Assembly: GCF_000688295.1 (NCBI RefSeq)
Contig: NZ_JHZF01000013.1
Coordinates: 496,001 to 560,000 of the forward strand
Direction: 5' to 3'
DNA length: 64,000 nt
Origin: Pseudooceanicola nanhaiensis DSM 18065
GTDB lineage: Bacteria > Pseudomonadota > Alphaproteobacteria > Rhodobacterales > Rhodobacteraceae
Part shown: one piece after another, positions 44,528 to 53,854 of the stretch
Layout of the letters: the number at the start of each line of letters is the position of its first letter
How positions within the stretch are numbered: position 1 is the stretch's first letter
The notes under the pieces: generated by a model
Told to the model about the DNA's origin: nothing
The model's database searches: none
The model's input: the letters and a program-made list of their open reading frames with translations, nothing else
Made by a program: the position numbers and the translations under genes

Positions 44528-45643
44528 TCAGATTGCACCGACCTGTGTGCTGACGTAGAACAGCCGGCCGATCAGGTTGATCACGGTCTGCGCCGCGGTC
44601 ACCGGGCTTTCGGTGGCCAGCACCGTGTCCTTGGGATTGATCTGGAAGTTCCGCGCGGCGAAGAGCCCGTCGGCGGTGGTCATGTCGATCACGAAGACCA
44701 CGTAGGGCAGGTCCGGGCCGGAGGCGTCGCGGCGCACGGCGCTCATCGGGTATTCGCGCAGGATCAGGATACCCTTCGGATCCGCCCGCACGTCGTCGAT
44801 CCCGCCCATCATCGAGACCGCTTCGAGCGCGGTGATGCTGGAGCGCTCGAAGGGCAGGATCTGCTCTTTCCCCGAGGCGCCGAGCGCGGTGAAGTACCGT
44901 TCGTCCTCCTGCACGACCACCTGGTCGCCGCCACGCATGACGACGTTCCGGGCCGGGTTCGACAGAAGTTCCTTCGCGGGGATCCGGAAGCTGGACCCGC
45001 CGCGGGTCAGGCGGACCGAGGGGTTGCGCAGCCCGGGCGAGATGCCGCCGCCCTGGGAGATCGCGCTGAGGATGCGGTAGTCGCGGTTCGGCAGCGGATA
45101 GGTGCCGGGCCGGGCCACGCCGCTGACGAGGTCGATGGAATTGTCCGACCCGGCCGCGAAGCCGAGCTGCACCTGCGCGTCGGGAAGGATCGCCACCAGT
45201 CGGTCCTGGATCAGCCGGCGCGCCTGGTCGGGCGTGTTCCCGGCGATCGGCACCTCGTCGACATAGGGCACGAAGATCGTGCCCGAGCTGGAGACGACGA
45301 GGCCCTCCATCTGGACCACCTTCTGCCCGGGGGCGGTGAGCAGCGAGTTTTCCTGCGAATCCCAGACCGCGAGGTTCACGACGTCGCCTGCGCGAATCAC
45401 GCTCGACTTGGGACCGCGGCTGCCGGAGGGCCAGTGGAATCCTTCCTCGAGCCCCGTCGTCGGCCAGCGCGAGATCATCGGAATGGAGGCGCGGCTGACC
45501 TCGACCACGGAATAGGTCGGCTTGTCATTATGCGCCGCCATCGTGATTTCGCTCTGCAAAGCAGCCCCGCGGGGAATAGAGCACGCCGCGAGAATCCCGC
45601 ACGCGGCGAGGGTGAGAGCGGTTCGAACCAGTCTCGTCTTCAT
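44528..45643 (-). CDS. Polysaccharide export lipoprotein (Wza-like)
   Basis: A 371-residue outer-membrane lipoprotein for capsule or exopolysaccharide export. The lipobox is LAACS (anchor Cys near 21 after a hydrophobic signal), followed by a polysaccharide-export domain (IRAGDVVNLAVWDSQENSLL, SSGTIFVPYVDEVPIAG) and SLBB-like soluble ligand-binding domains (GVARPGTYPLPNRDYRILSA). It is divergent from the sugar transferase gene. No inner-membrane Wzc-type kinase is adjacent. Confidence 0.88.
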   Translation of the reverse strand: MKTRLVRTALTLAACGILAACSIPRGAALQSEITMAAHNDKPTYSVVEVSRASIPMISRWPTTGLEEGFHWPSGSRGPKSSVIRAGDVVNLAVWDSQENSLLTAPGQKVVQMEGLVVSSSGTIFVPYVDEVPIAGNTPDQARRLIQDRLVAILPDAQVQLGFAAGSDNSIDLVSGVARPGTYPLPNRDYRILSAISQGGGISPGLRNPSVRLTRGGSSFRIPAKELLSNPARNVVMRGGDQVVVQEDERYFTALGASGKEQILPFERSSITALEAVSMMGGIDDVRADPKGILILREYPMSAVRRDASGPDLPYVVFVIDMTTADGLFAARNFQINPKDTVLATESPVTAAQTVINLIGRLFYVSTQVGAI

Positions 45644-45811
45644 GGTACTGACACTGTCCCCCAGGACCTTTCGGTGACCTTTATTAATCGCACTGCGCGA
45701 TGATAGACAAAGATGGCCGGGGTGAAAGCCCGACTTTGGATCAATCTGTGTGACCATCATGACGCAAAGCAGGAACCAGCCGATCCGCCACCGTGCGGTT
45801 TCCCCCGGGGC

Positions 45812-46417
45812 ATGCCGATGACGCCGGGCAAGCGTGCCCTCGACCTGCTGATCGTCTTGCTGCTGACCTGCCTGCTCTGGCCGGTGGTCATGGTGATCGC
45901 GCTGGTCATCCTGATCCGCGACGGCCGGCCGATCTTCTTCCTCTCCGAGCGGATGAAATCGCCGGACGAGGCCTTCATGCTGGTCAAGTTCCGCACCATG
46001 ACGAACGAGCCCGACGACGGCGCGGCCTCGGGCGGCTACAAGACCGCCCGGATCACGCCCACGGGCCGGGTGCTGCGGCGCTACCGGCTGGACGAGATCC
46101 CCCAGCTCTGGAACATCCTGCGCGGCGACATCAGCTTCGTCGGCCCGCGCCCGCCCCTGCGCCGCTATGTCGAGATGTTTCCCGCCCTCTACGGCGAGGT
46201 CCTGCGCGCGCGCCCCGGGCTGACCGGCCTTGCGACGCTGGTCTATCACCGGCGCGAGGCCGCGCTGCTCGACGGCTGCCATACGGCGGCGCAGAGCGAG
46301 GCGGTCTACATCCGCCGCTGCGTGCCGGCCAAGGCGCGGCTCGACCTGATCTACCGCCGGAACCGCTCCGTGTGTTACGACCTGAAACTCATGGTCCGGA
46401 CTGTCATGGGGCGGTGA
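45812..46417 (+). CDS. Sugar transferase (initiating glycosyltransferase)
   Basis: A 201-residue bacterial sugar transferase that loads a sugar-1-phosphate onto undecaprenyl phosphate. One TM helix (LLIVLLLTCLLWPVVMVIAL) is followed by the catalytic core: RMKSPDEAFMLVKFRTMT, RVLRRYRLDEIPQLWNIL and ISFVGPRPPLR. It is the short form without the large N-terminal membrane domain of WcaJ-type enzymes. The start is uncertain (ATG 45812 or 45818); upstream in-frame starts lack similarity. Confidence 0.87.
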   Translation: MPMTPGKRALDLLIVLLLTCLLWPVVMVIALVILIRDGRPIFFLSERMKSPDEAFMLVKFRTMTNEPDDGAASGGYKTARITPTGRVLRRYRLDEIPQLWNILRGDISFVGPRPPLRRYVEMFPALYGEVLRARPGLTGLATLVYHRREAALLDGCHTAAQSEAVYIRRCVPAKARLDLIYRRNRSVCYDLKLMVRTVMGR

Positions 46418-46643
46418 ACGACACGAAAGTCGTTGGTTTGTGACCACAATCGCGGGAAATCGCCCATTCCTTCGCGCATGCAGAAAGAAAATCTTGTCGT
46501 GCTTACCATTATGCAGCAAATCTGACGTGATATGTCTGGCCTGAGGGTCGGACGGGGCTGCATGATGACACGGGCACCCCGGGGGAAATCGGGTGCCGGT
46601 CCGGGTCCGGAAGACGAGCGCCGACGGCGTCGGAGACGACAAG

Positions 46644-48512
46644 ATGATTTACGACTGGGCGGTCAACCTGCGCCCTTCCCAGAAACGGGCCATTCTGCTT
46701 TGTCTGGACACCTTTCTGGTCCTCTCCTCATTGTTCCTCGCGGGTCTGCTCGTGCCGGGCGGGGCCAACGGATCGAGCGGGTTCGTCGTCGATCCGAAAT
46801 TCGCGATCCTCTCCGTCACCACCACGCTCGTCCTGACCAGCTACCTCGGGCTCGACCGGATCAAGCTGCTGGCCTACGAGGCGAACGGCATCGTCGACAC
46901 CGCCCTCCTGGCCATTGCGATCGGCGCGACCTGTTCGCTCGGCAGCCTGCTGCCCGGCGCGAAGATGTCGCTGCTGGAAATCGCCATCCTGACGATGCTC
47001 TTCCTGATCCTGTCGGTCAGCACGCGCCTTCTGATGCTGCGCGCGGTGAAATGGATCTACGTCCACCGGCGCGACCGCAAGCGCCTGCTGATCTACGGGG
47101 CCGGCCAGACCGGCCGCCAGCTGGCCGCCGCGCTCTCGACCGATGACGCCGTGGTGCCGGTGGCCTTCGTGGACGACAACCCGCGCCTTCAGAGCCTGAC
47201 GGTCGCCGGGCTGCGGGTGCATTCGCCGGTCCACATCAAGGACCTCGTCCAGCGCAACGACGTCGACCGCGTCATCCTCGCCATGCCCTCGGCCGGCCGC
47301 GCGGTGCAGGCGCGGATCACGCGACGCCTGCGCGACATCGGCTGCGAGGTGCAATCGCTGCCCTCCTTCGCCGAGATGGTCGCCGACCCGGGCCATGACC
47401 GGAAGCCGCTCAACGTCGACATCCAGGCCGTGCTGGGCCGCAACCGGCTGGAAGAGGAACTGCCCGGCGTCAGCGACACCTATGCCGGCAAGAACATCCT
47501 CGTGACCGGCGCCGGCGGCTCCATCGGGTCGGAGCTCTGCCGCCAGCTGATCGACTGCCGCCCCGCGCGGCTCGTCATCCTCGATCACAGCGAACTCGCG
47601 CTCTACAACGTCGAACGCGAACTCGGAGAGATGGAGAGCGGGATCGAGGTCGTGCCGATCCTCGGCTCGATCTGCGAACGCTCCCTGATCACGTCGGTCA
47701 TGCAGGACCACCGCATCGACGTCGTGCTCCACGCCGCGGCCTACAAGCATCTGCCGATGGTCCAGACCAACGCGATCGAGGGGCTGCGCAACAACGTGCT
47801 GGGCACCAAGATCGTGGCCGACGCGGCGGGCGAGGCCGGGGTGGAGCGCTTCGTGCTGATCTCGTCCGACAAGGCCGTGCGGCCCTCGTCGATCATGGGC
47901 TCGACCAAGCGGCTTGCGGAACAGATCGTGCAGGACCTCGCCACCCGCTCGAAGCGGACGCGCTATTCGATGGTCCGCTTCGGCAACGTGATCGGGTCGT
48001 CCGGATCGGTCATTCCCCTGTTCGAGGAACAGATCGCCCGCGGCGGTCCGGTGACCGTGACCGATCCGAAGGTGACCCGCTACTTCATGACCGTCTCCGA
48101 GGCCGTGCGCCTCGTCCTTCTGGCCGACAGCTTTGCCCGCGGCGGCGATGTCTTCGTGCTCGACATGGGCGAGCCGGTGCCGATCGTGCAGGTCGCCCGC
48201 CAGATGATCGAGGGCGCGGGATACGCCGTGAAGGATGCCGGCAACCCCAAGGGCGACATCGCCATCGAGTTCACCGGACTGCGGCCCGGCGAGAAGCTGC
48301 ACGAAGAACTGCTGATCGGCTCCGACATGCTGACGACGCCGCATCCCAAGATCCTCCGCGCGCAGGAGGAACACCTCTCCGAGATCGAGATGGCCGCGCT
48401 GCTGAACGACATCCGCCGCGCCGTCGAGTCGCGCGACCGGAACATGGCGGATGCCGCGCTCACCAAGTGGGTCGAGGAATACGCCGCCCGCGCCGAGAGC
48501 GTGGTCGGCTGA
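46644..48512 (+). CDS. NDP-sugar epimerase/dehydratase (CapD/WbpM/FlaA1 family)
   Basis: A 622-residue membrane-bound SDR enzyme that usually makes a UDP-4-keto-6-deoxy sugar for surface polysaccharide. The N-terminal part has about four hydrophobic helices, then a first Rossmann-like domain (YGAGQTGRQLAAAL) and the catalytic SDR domain (VTGAGGSIGSELCRQL near 288). The active site has ISSDKAVRP and SIMGSTKRLAE; the Met replaces Tyr in the MxxxK motif, as in FlaA1/WbpM. It follows the sugar transferase by 226 bp on the same strand. I prefer ATG 46644 over GTG 46593. Confidence 0.9.
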   Translation: MIYDWAVNLRPSQKRAILLCLDTFLVLSSLFLAGLLVPGGANGSSGFVVDPKFAILSVTTTLVLTSYLGLDRIKLLAYEANGIVDTALLAIAIGATCSLGSLLPGAKMSLLEIAILTMLFLILSVSTRLLMLRAVKWIYVHRRDRKRLLIYGAGQTGRQLAAALSTDDAVVPVAFVDDNPRLQSLTVAGLRVHSPVHIKDLVQRNDVDRVILAMPSAGRAVQARITRRLRDIGCEVQSLPSFAEMVADPGHDRKPLNVDIQAVLGRNRLEEELPGVSDTYAGKNILVTGAGGSIGSELCRQLIDCRPARLVILDHSELALYNVERELGEMESGIEVVPILGSICERSLITSVMQDHRIDVVLHAAAYKHLPMVQTNAIEGLRNNVLGTKIVADAAGEAGVERFVLISSDKAVRPSSIMGSTKRLAEQIVQDLATRSKRTRYSMVRFGNVIGSSGSVIPLFEEQIARGGPVTVTDPKVTRYFMTVSEAVRLVLLADSFARGGDVFVLDMGEPVPIVQVARQMIEGAGYAVKDAGNPKGDIAIEFTGLRPGEKLHEELLIGSDMLTTPHPKILRAQEEHLSEIEMAALLNDIRRAVESRDRNMADAALTKWVEEYAARAESVVG

Positions 48513-48587
48513 CACGGGGACCCGCGGGTCGCAGGCGGTGCCTGCGGGCACGCGGCAAGTGACGCGATGACCTCCGGGGTCAGGTGC

Positions 48588-48609
48588 GGGCCGGGCTTCG
48601 CCCCGGCCC
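48588..48609 (+). terminator. GC-rich hairpin after the CapD-like gene
   Basis: GGGCCGGG-CTTCGC-CCCGGCCC, an 8-bp perfect stem 75 bp after the stop, lacking a U-run. It also faces the end of the leftward CMD-family gene. Confidence 0.45.
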
Positions 48610-48637
48610 TCGCGGATCCGGGCTCAGCGCGGCATAC

Positions 48638-49210
48638 TCAATCCTGCAGCTCCAGCGGCTCGCCGTCCTCCGGCATCACGTTGAAGCTGTTCAGGGTCAC
48701 CGAGACAAAGCTGTAATACCCGATCAGCGCCACCAGATCGACGAGCCGGTCCTGCCCGAGCACCTCGAGCGTCCTGCGGTAGGTCGCATCGGACACCTGC
48801 TTGCGCGGGCTGGTGAAGGCCTCGTGGGCGAAGCGGTAGACGGCCTCCTCCTCCGCATCGGTGAAGGCGGGATCCCTGCGGTCGCGGATGGCTTCGGCCA
48901 CCGCGGGGTCGAGCCCGGCCTTGATCGCCAGCGGCTTGTGCGCGAACCACTCGAACTCGGCATCCCAGCACCGGGCCGTGGTGATGATCGCCAGCTCGGA
49001 CAGGCGCGGGCCGAGGGAATTCTCGTAGCGCAGGTAGGTGCCGAGCGCCGTCGCGGCATTGGCGAGCTCCGGCCGGTTCAGCCACAGCGCCAGCGGGCCC
49101 ACCACCCGGCCGCGGGGCGAGGCGAGGATGACGTCGTGCACCTCTTTCTGGCGGGGCGTGTACTGCGCGGGGTCGGGCGGCGACAGCCGCAGCTTGTCGG
49201 GGTTCATCAT
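48638..49210 (-). CDS. Carboxymuconolactone decarboxylase family protein
   Basis: A 190-residue AhpD/CMD-fold protein. The helix ELAIITTARCWDAEFEWFAH near 72-91 matches the CMD signature, but the AhpD CxxC pair is missing (only one Cys, in ARCWDAE). That argues against AhpD-type peroxidase activity and for a CMD-like or non-redox role. It is convergent with the CapD-like gene and divergent from the FAD oxidoreductase. Confidence 0.83.
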   Translation of the reverse strand: MMNPDKLRLSPPDPAQYTPRQKEVHDVILASPRGRVVGPLALWLNRPELANAATALGTYLRYENSLGPRLSELAIITTARCWDAEFEWFAHKPLAIKAGLDPAVAEAIRDRRDPAFTDAEEEAVYRFAHEAFTSPRKQVSDATYRRTLEVLGQDRLVDLVALIGYYSFVSVTLNSFNVMPEDGEPLELQD

Positions 49211-49315
49211 CGGGCCGGTCCTCCTTCGGGCCCGGCCAGCCTAGGGCGATTGACGGCGCCCGGGAAAGCGATATGGGAGCTCGCGCATATCCTTGAAACG
49301 TGATTGGATCGCCGC

Positions 49316-50581
49316 ATGACAGGGTTGGGAAATCTCTGGACCGACAGCGCGGCCGAGCGGATCGAGACCGATCCCCTCGGCGCGGACACGCAGGCCGATC
49401 TCTGCGTGATCGGCGGCGGCTTCACCGGATGCTCCGCCGCCCTGCACGCGGCGCAGGCCGGCGCGCGGGTGATCCTGATCGAGGCCGAAACGGTGGGCCA
49501 TGGCGGTTCGGGCCGCAACGTAGGTCTGGTGAATGCCGGGCTCTGGACCCCGCCCGAGACCATCGCGGAGATCCTGAAGGACCAGGCCGAGGCCTTCTCG
49601 GGCAAGCTCGCCGCCGCGCCCGCGCTGGTCTTCGACCTGATCGCGCGGCACCAGATGTCCTGCGAGCCGGTCCAGAACGGCACCCTGCACCTCGCCCACA
49701 ATGCCGCGGGCCTGCGCGATATCGCCGACCGGCACCGGCAGCTGTCGGCACAGGGCGCGCCCGTGCGCCTGCTGGACGCGGAGGAGACGCGCCAAAGGCT
49801 GGGCAGCGGCGTCTACCGCGGCGCGCTGCTCGACGGCCGTGCCGGGACGATCCAGCCGCTCGGCTATGTCCGCGGCCTCGCCCGGGCCGCGATCGCGGCG
49901 GGCGCGCGGATCCACGAACGCACCCCCGCCTCCGGGGTCGTCCACGAGGACGGCGCCTGGCGCATCCGCACCCCGGGCGGCACGATCCGGGCCGGCGCGC
50001 TGATCCTGGCCACCAACGCCTACCACCGGCCGCTCGACGGTCCGGGCGTGCCACCGGTCGTCGGCGTGAACTTCTTCCAGGCCGCCACGCCGCCCCTGGG
50101 GCCGGAGGCCGCCGGCATCCTGCCGGGCGGCGAGGGCTGCTGGGACACCGGCCTCGTGATGACCTCGGTCCGGCGCGACCGGGCAGGGCGTGTCATCCTG
50201 GGTGCCTTCGGCGCGCTCGACGGCGCGGGGCGGGACATCCACATCGGATGGGCGCGGCGGAAGCTGGCGGCGCTGTTCCCGGCGCTGCGCGAGGTGCCGT
50301 TCGAACACGCATGGTCCGGCCGGATCGCGATGACCGGCGACCACCTGCCCCGGATCCTGCGGCTCGGGCCTGCGGGCTATGCCGCCTTCGGCTATTCCGG
50401 CCGCGGCATCGGGCCGGGCACGCTCTTCGGCAAGGCGATGGCCGAGGCGCTGACCGGCGCCGGCGAAGCCGCGCTGCCGCTGCGGCCGGTGGAGGCGCAT
50501 CGCGACAGGTTCACCGCGATCCGCGGCGCCTGGATCGAGACGGGCGCAACCCTGGTGCACGCGACGGGCGCGCGGGTCTGA
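49316..50581 (+). CDS. FAD-dependent oxidoreductase (PuuB/DAO-like)
   Basis: A 421-residue flavoenzyme. The FAD-binding site is QADLCVIGGGFTGCSAALHA near 28-47, with the HGGSGRNVGLVNAGLW covalent/substrate region following, which is typical of gamma-glutamylputrescine oxidase-like enzymes. The C-terminus has GYAAFGYSGRGIGPGTLFGK. No glutamylpolyamine genes are adjacent, so the substrate is open. I use ATG 49316 rather than an upstream TTG. Confidence 0.87.
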   Translation: MTGLGNLWTDSAAERIETDPLGADTQADLCVIGGGFTGCSAALHAAQAGARVILIEAETVGHGGSGRNVGLVNAGLWTPPETIAEILKDQAEAFSGKLAAAPALVFDLIARHQMSCEPVQNGTLHLAHNAAGLRDIADRHRQLSAQGAPVRLLDAEETRQRLGSGVYRGALLDGRAGTIQPLGYVRGLARAAIAAGARIHERTPASGVVHEDGAWRIRTPGGTIRAGALILATNAYHRPLDGPGVPPVVGVNFFQAATPPLGPEAAGILPGGEGCWDTGLVMTSVRRDRAGRVILGAFGALDGAGRDIHIGWARRKLAALFPALREVPFEHAWSGRIAMTGDHLPRILRLGPAGYAAFGYSGRGIGPGTLFGKAMAEALTGAGEAALPLRPVEAHRDRFTAIRGAWIETGATLVHATGARV

Positions 50582-50786
50582 GGCGGGCCGGGCTCCGGCT
50601 CGGCGCCCGCGCCACGCAATGATCCGGAGGAAAGCGGGTGCGGACGGAGGTCTCCGCCCGCACCGCCGCAACGGGGTCGGGCCGGTGGTATGCGGCCTTG
50701 TCTCGGGGAATATATGGCCCCCGTCCCGGCACCTCCGACGCTAGCCCCGAAGAGGCCGGCAGGCAAAGGGGGCCGGGGCGGACCGG

Positions 50787-51791
50787 CTAGGACCAGCCGG
50801 TCAGCAGCGCTTCGGTGGGCTGGATCCTGCCGGCGGGAATGCCGCGGCGGCTGGCGATCGGGGTCTCGAGCAGGGCCCGCGCCGCCGGATGCTGCGGATC
50901 GAGCACGCCCAGCCCCGACAGGATCGCCGCCACCGCCGTCTCGGCGCCCCGGGTGGTGCCGTCGACGATCTTCACCGCGACGCCCAGCCCCTGGTCCGGC
51001 AGGATGGCGACGAAGACCGCCTCGGCCCCGGTCTTGACCGCGACCCCGTTCATCGCCCGCATCAGCGAGGTGCAAGCCCGGCCTTCCCCGGCGACGAGCT
51101 CGGGATGGGCCACCATCGCCTCGCGCAGCCGGACCATGGCGTCCTCGCGCGTGCCCTGGCCACTGCGCGCAGCCGCGAAGCGGGCCATGGCGCGGGCCAG
51201 ACCGTGCACGGAACAGGCGAAGTTGGGGGCCGAGCAGCCGTCGATCCCGTAGCCGGGGCTCGTCTCGTCGGTGACCGCCTCGAAGGCCTCGAGCACCGCG
51301 CGCTGCACCGGATGGTCGGGCTCGTGGTATTCGCTGCCCGCACCGAGGTGGCGGTTGAGCGTCAGGAAGCCGGAATGCTTGCCCGAGCAGTTGTTGTGTA
51401 CCTGGCAGGGGCTGTCGCCCGCGCGGATCAGCGCGTCGCGCGCGGGGATGTCGGCGGGCTCCTGCGGGCCGCAGCGCAGGTCGTCCTCGCCCAGCCCGAG
51501 CGCATTCAGCCATTCGGTCACCGGCCGGGTGTGGATCGCCGCGCCGTTGTGCGAGGCGCAGGAGAGCGCGAGCTGCCGCGGCCCGAGCCCCGCGGCATCC
51601 GCCGCGCCGCTCTCGATCAGGGGCAGGGCCTGGATCATCTTGCAGGAAGAGCGCGGGTAGATCGCCAGATCCGGGTCGCCCCAGCTTCTCACGATCCCGC
51701 CGGAGGCGTCGCAGATCACCGCGTGGCCTGCATGACGGCTCTCGACCATGTCTCCGCGGATGACATCCACCATGGGCACCGGCTGGGTCAT
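50787..51791 (-). CDS. Asparaginase (AnsA/type II-like family)
   Basis: A 334-residue enzyme of the thermolabile Rhizobium-type asparaginase family (PF06089-like), hydrolysing asparagine to aspartate and ammonia. Seen: SWGDPDLAIYPRSSCKMIQA, then LSCASHNGAAIHT and HNNCSGKHSGFLTL, which carry the conserved Ser, Cys and Lys residues expected for catalysis in this family. It is a single gene; the intergenic region to the left contains only a hairpin near 50634-50674. Confidence 0.86.
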   Translation of the reverse strand: MTQPVPMVDVIRGDMVESRHAGHAVICDASGGIVRSWGDPDLAIYPRSSCKMIQALPLIESGAADAAGLGPRQLALSCASHNGAAIHTRPVTEWLNALGLGEDDLRCGPQEPADIPARDALIRAGDSPCQVHNNCSGKHSGFLTLNRHLGAGSEYHEPDHPVQRAVLEAFEAVTDETSPGYGIDGCSAPNFACSVHGLARAMARFAAARSGQGTREDAMVRLREAMVAHPELVAGEGRACTSLMRAMNGVAVKTGAEAVFVAILPDQGLGVAVKIVDGTTRGAETAVAAILSGLGVLDPQHPAARALLETPIASRRGIPAGRIQPTEALLTGWS

Positions 51792-51964
51792 TCTTTCATT
51801 ACCTCAAATCTTAGCGACTTTTCGCCGACCGGCCTTTCGCCGGGGGGCAGAGATACGCTAGTCTAGCCGCATCGAGATTGGAATGGTCGGCACGCACCAT
51901 GAGCGCCCTGCAAATGGCGCCGGCGGCCGGCGGAAGAGGCACGGTACGGCTTGGAGGCTGGACA

Positions 51965-52495
51965 ATGAGAACACTGGTGGCCGGTGTGGCGGCGATGCTC
52001 ATGGCATACGCCGGAACAGGCGTTGCCCAAGCGCAGGACGCGAGCGAGAATCAGGTCGCCGCGAAGACGGACTGGAGCGTTTTCGTGGAGGACGACCCCA
52101 AGGAATGCTGGGCCGTCTCGGCGCCGAAGGAAACGGTGAACACCAAGGACGGCCGCGTGGTCTCGGTCCGGCGTTCGTCGATCCTGTTCATGGCCTTCTA
52201 CCGCCCCGGGGCCGACGTCGCGGGCCAGGTCACCTTCACCGGCGGCTATCCCTTCGCGGACCGCTCGACCGTGAACCTGAACATCGACGGCACGGAATTC
52301 GAACTCTTCACCGAAGGTGAATGGGCCTGGGCGGCATCGCCCGCCGAGGACACGAAGATCCTCACCGCCCTGAAGCGCGGGTCGAGCGCGGTCATCACCG
52401 GCGTCTCGGGCCGGGGCACGGCGACGAAGGACACCTTCTCGCTGCTGGGCTTCACCGCCGCGGTGGAAGAGGCCGAGTCGCGCTGCAAGGGCTGA
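51965..52495 (+). CDS. Invasion-associated locus B (IalB) family protein
   Basis: A 176-residue periplasmic protein of the IalB family. There is an N-terminal signal peptide (MRTLVAGVAAMLMAYAG with cleavage at AQA-Q) and an all-beta mature domain: DWSVFVEDDPKECWAVS, FMAFYRPGADVAGQVTF and a conserved terminal Cys. Two cysteines (ECWAV near 51 and SRCKG) may form a disulfide. Free-living relatives use these proteins in unknown envelope roles. A terminator follows. Confidence 0.88.
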   Translation: MRTLVAGVAAMLMAYAGTGVAQAQDASENQVAAKTDWSVFVEDDPKECWAVSAPKETVNTKDGRVVSVRRSSILFMAFYRPGADVAGQVTFTGGYPFADRSTVNLNIDGTEFELFTEGEWAWAASPAEDTKILTALKRGSSAVITGVSGRGTATKDTFSLLGFTAAVEEAESRCKG

Positions 52496-52523
52496 GCGCC
52501 CTTCGAGCTTGGGACATTCAAGG

Positions 52524-52563
52524 GGGATCGCACCGGCCACGGCGCGATCCCTGTTTCTTTTTC
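52524..52563 (+). terminator. Rho-independent terminator after ialB-like gene
   Basis: An 8-bp stem GGGATCGC/GCGATCCC with a 12-nt loop is followed by TGTTTCTTTTTC. It separates the IalB-like gene from rlmN. Confidence 0.75.
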
Positions 52564-52608
52564 GGGGGAAATCCCATATAGGACCCGACTTCCCCAGGAG
52601 TTTCGCAG

Positions 52609-53817
52609 ATGACCGAATCCGCGCCCCAGCCGTCGCACCAGGCCCCGATCACGCAGGACGTGATGACCATCCCCCGGAAACTGCCGGAGGGTGACGGCCG
52701 CCTGAACCTCGTCGGCATGACCCGCGACGGGATGACGGCCGCGCTGCTCGAGGCGGGGACGCCCGAAAAGCAGATCAAGATGCGGCTGAACCAGGTCTGG
52801 CAATGGGTCTACCACTGGGGTGTGCGCGACTTCGACGCGATGACGAACCTCAGCAAGGATTTCCGCCGGATGCTCTCGGAGCGCTTCGTGATCGAGCTGC
52901 CCGAGGTGGTGTCGAAACAGGTCTCGGCCGACGGGACACGTAAGTACCTCGTCCGCATCGCCGGCGGGCACGAGGTCGAGGTGGTCTATATCCCCGAGGC
53001 CGACCGCGGGACGCTCTGCATCTCGTCCCAGGTGGGCTGCACGCTGACCTGTTCCTTCTGCCATACCGGCACCCAGAAGCTGGTGCGCAACCTGACGCCC
53101 GGAGAGATCGTCGGCCAGATCATGCTGGCGCGCGACGATCTGGGCGAATGGCCGAAACCGGGCGAGCCGAAGCGCGAGGAGCGGCTTCTGTCGAATATCG
53201 TGCTCATGGGCATGGGCGAACCGCTCTACAATTTCGAGGGCGTCCGCGACGCGATGAAGATCGCGATGGATGGCGAGGGGATCGCGCTGTCGCGCCGCCG
53301 GATCACGCTGTCGACCTCGGGCGTGGTGCCCGAGATCGCCCGCGCGGCCGAGGAGATCGGCTGCCTGCTGGCGGTGTCGTTCCACGCCACGACGGACGAG
53401 GTGCGCAACAAGCTCGTTCCGATCAACAAGCGCTGGAACATCGAGACGCTGCTGACCGCGCTGCGGGAATACCCCCGGCTGTCGAATTCCGAGCGGATCA
53501 CCTTCGAATATGTCATGCTGAAGGGCGTGAACGACAGCGACGCGGATGCCCGGCGGCTGGTGAAGCTGATCTCGGGCATCCCCGCGAAGATCAACCTGAT
53601 CCCCTTCAACGAATGGCCCGGCGCACCCTACGAGCGGTCGGACTGGGACCGGATCCAGGCCTTCGCCGACATCGTGCACAAGGCGGGCTATGCCTCGCCG
53701 ATCCGCACCCCGCGGGGCGAGGACATCATGGCGGCCTGCGGACAGCTCAAATCGGCGACCGAACGGGCCCGGAAGTCGCGCGCCCAGATCGCCGCCGAGA
53801 CCGGCGTCGCGGGCTAG
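52609..53817 (+). CDS. rlmN: Dual-specificity RNA methyltransferase RlmN
   Basis: Radical SAM enzyme that makes 2-methyladenosine at position 2503 of 23S rRNA and 37 of tRNAs. The 402-residue protein has the cluster motif [12 protein letters not shown] with Cys144, 148 and 151. Other motifs are [30 protein letters not shown] and [13 protein letters not shown] with the catalytic Cys region near the end (AACGQL). It is followed closely by the amidoligase gene. Confidence 0.96.
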   Translation: MTESAPQPSHQAPITQDVMTIPRKLPEGDGRLNLVGMTRDGMTAALLEAGTPEKQIKMRLNQVWQWVYHWGVRDFDAMTNLSKDFRRMLSERFVIELPEVVSKQVSADGTRKYLVRIAGGHEVEVVYIPEADRGTLCISSQVGCTLTCSFCHTGTQKLVRNLTPGEIVGQIMLARDDLGEWPKPGEPKREERLLSNIVLMGMGEPLYNFEGVRDAMKIAMDGEGIALSRRRITLSTSGVVPEIARAAEEIGCLLAVSFHATTDEVRNKLVPINKRWNIETLLTALREYPRLSNSERITFEYVMLKGVNDSDADARRLVKLISGIPAKINLIPFNEWPGAPYERSDWDRIQAFADIVHKAGYASPIRTPRGEDIMAACGQLKSATERARKSRAQIAAETGVAG

Positions 53818-53854
53818 GCGCGGAACCGCCCGACCCGCCCGGCGTTCGTCCTGC

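Noticed and set aside
46728-48551. 607-codon minus-strand ORF under the CapD-like gene
   Set aside because: Antisense shadow; no domain or start signals.
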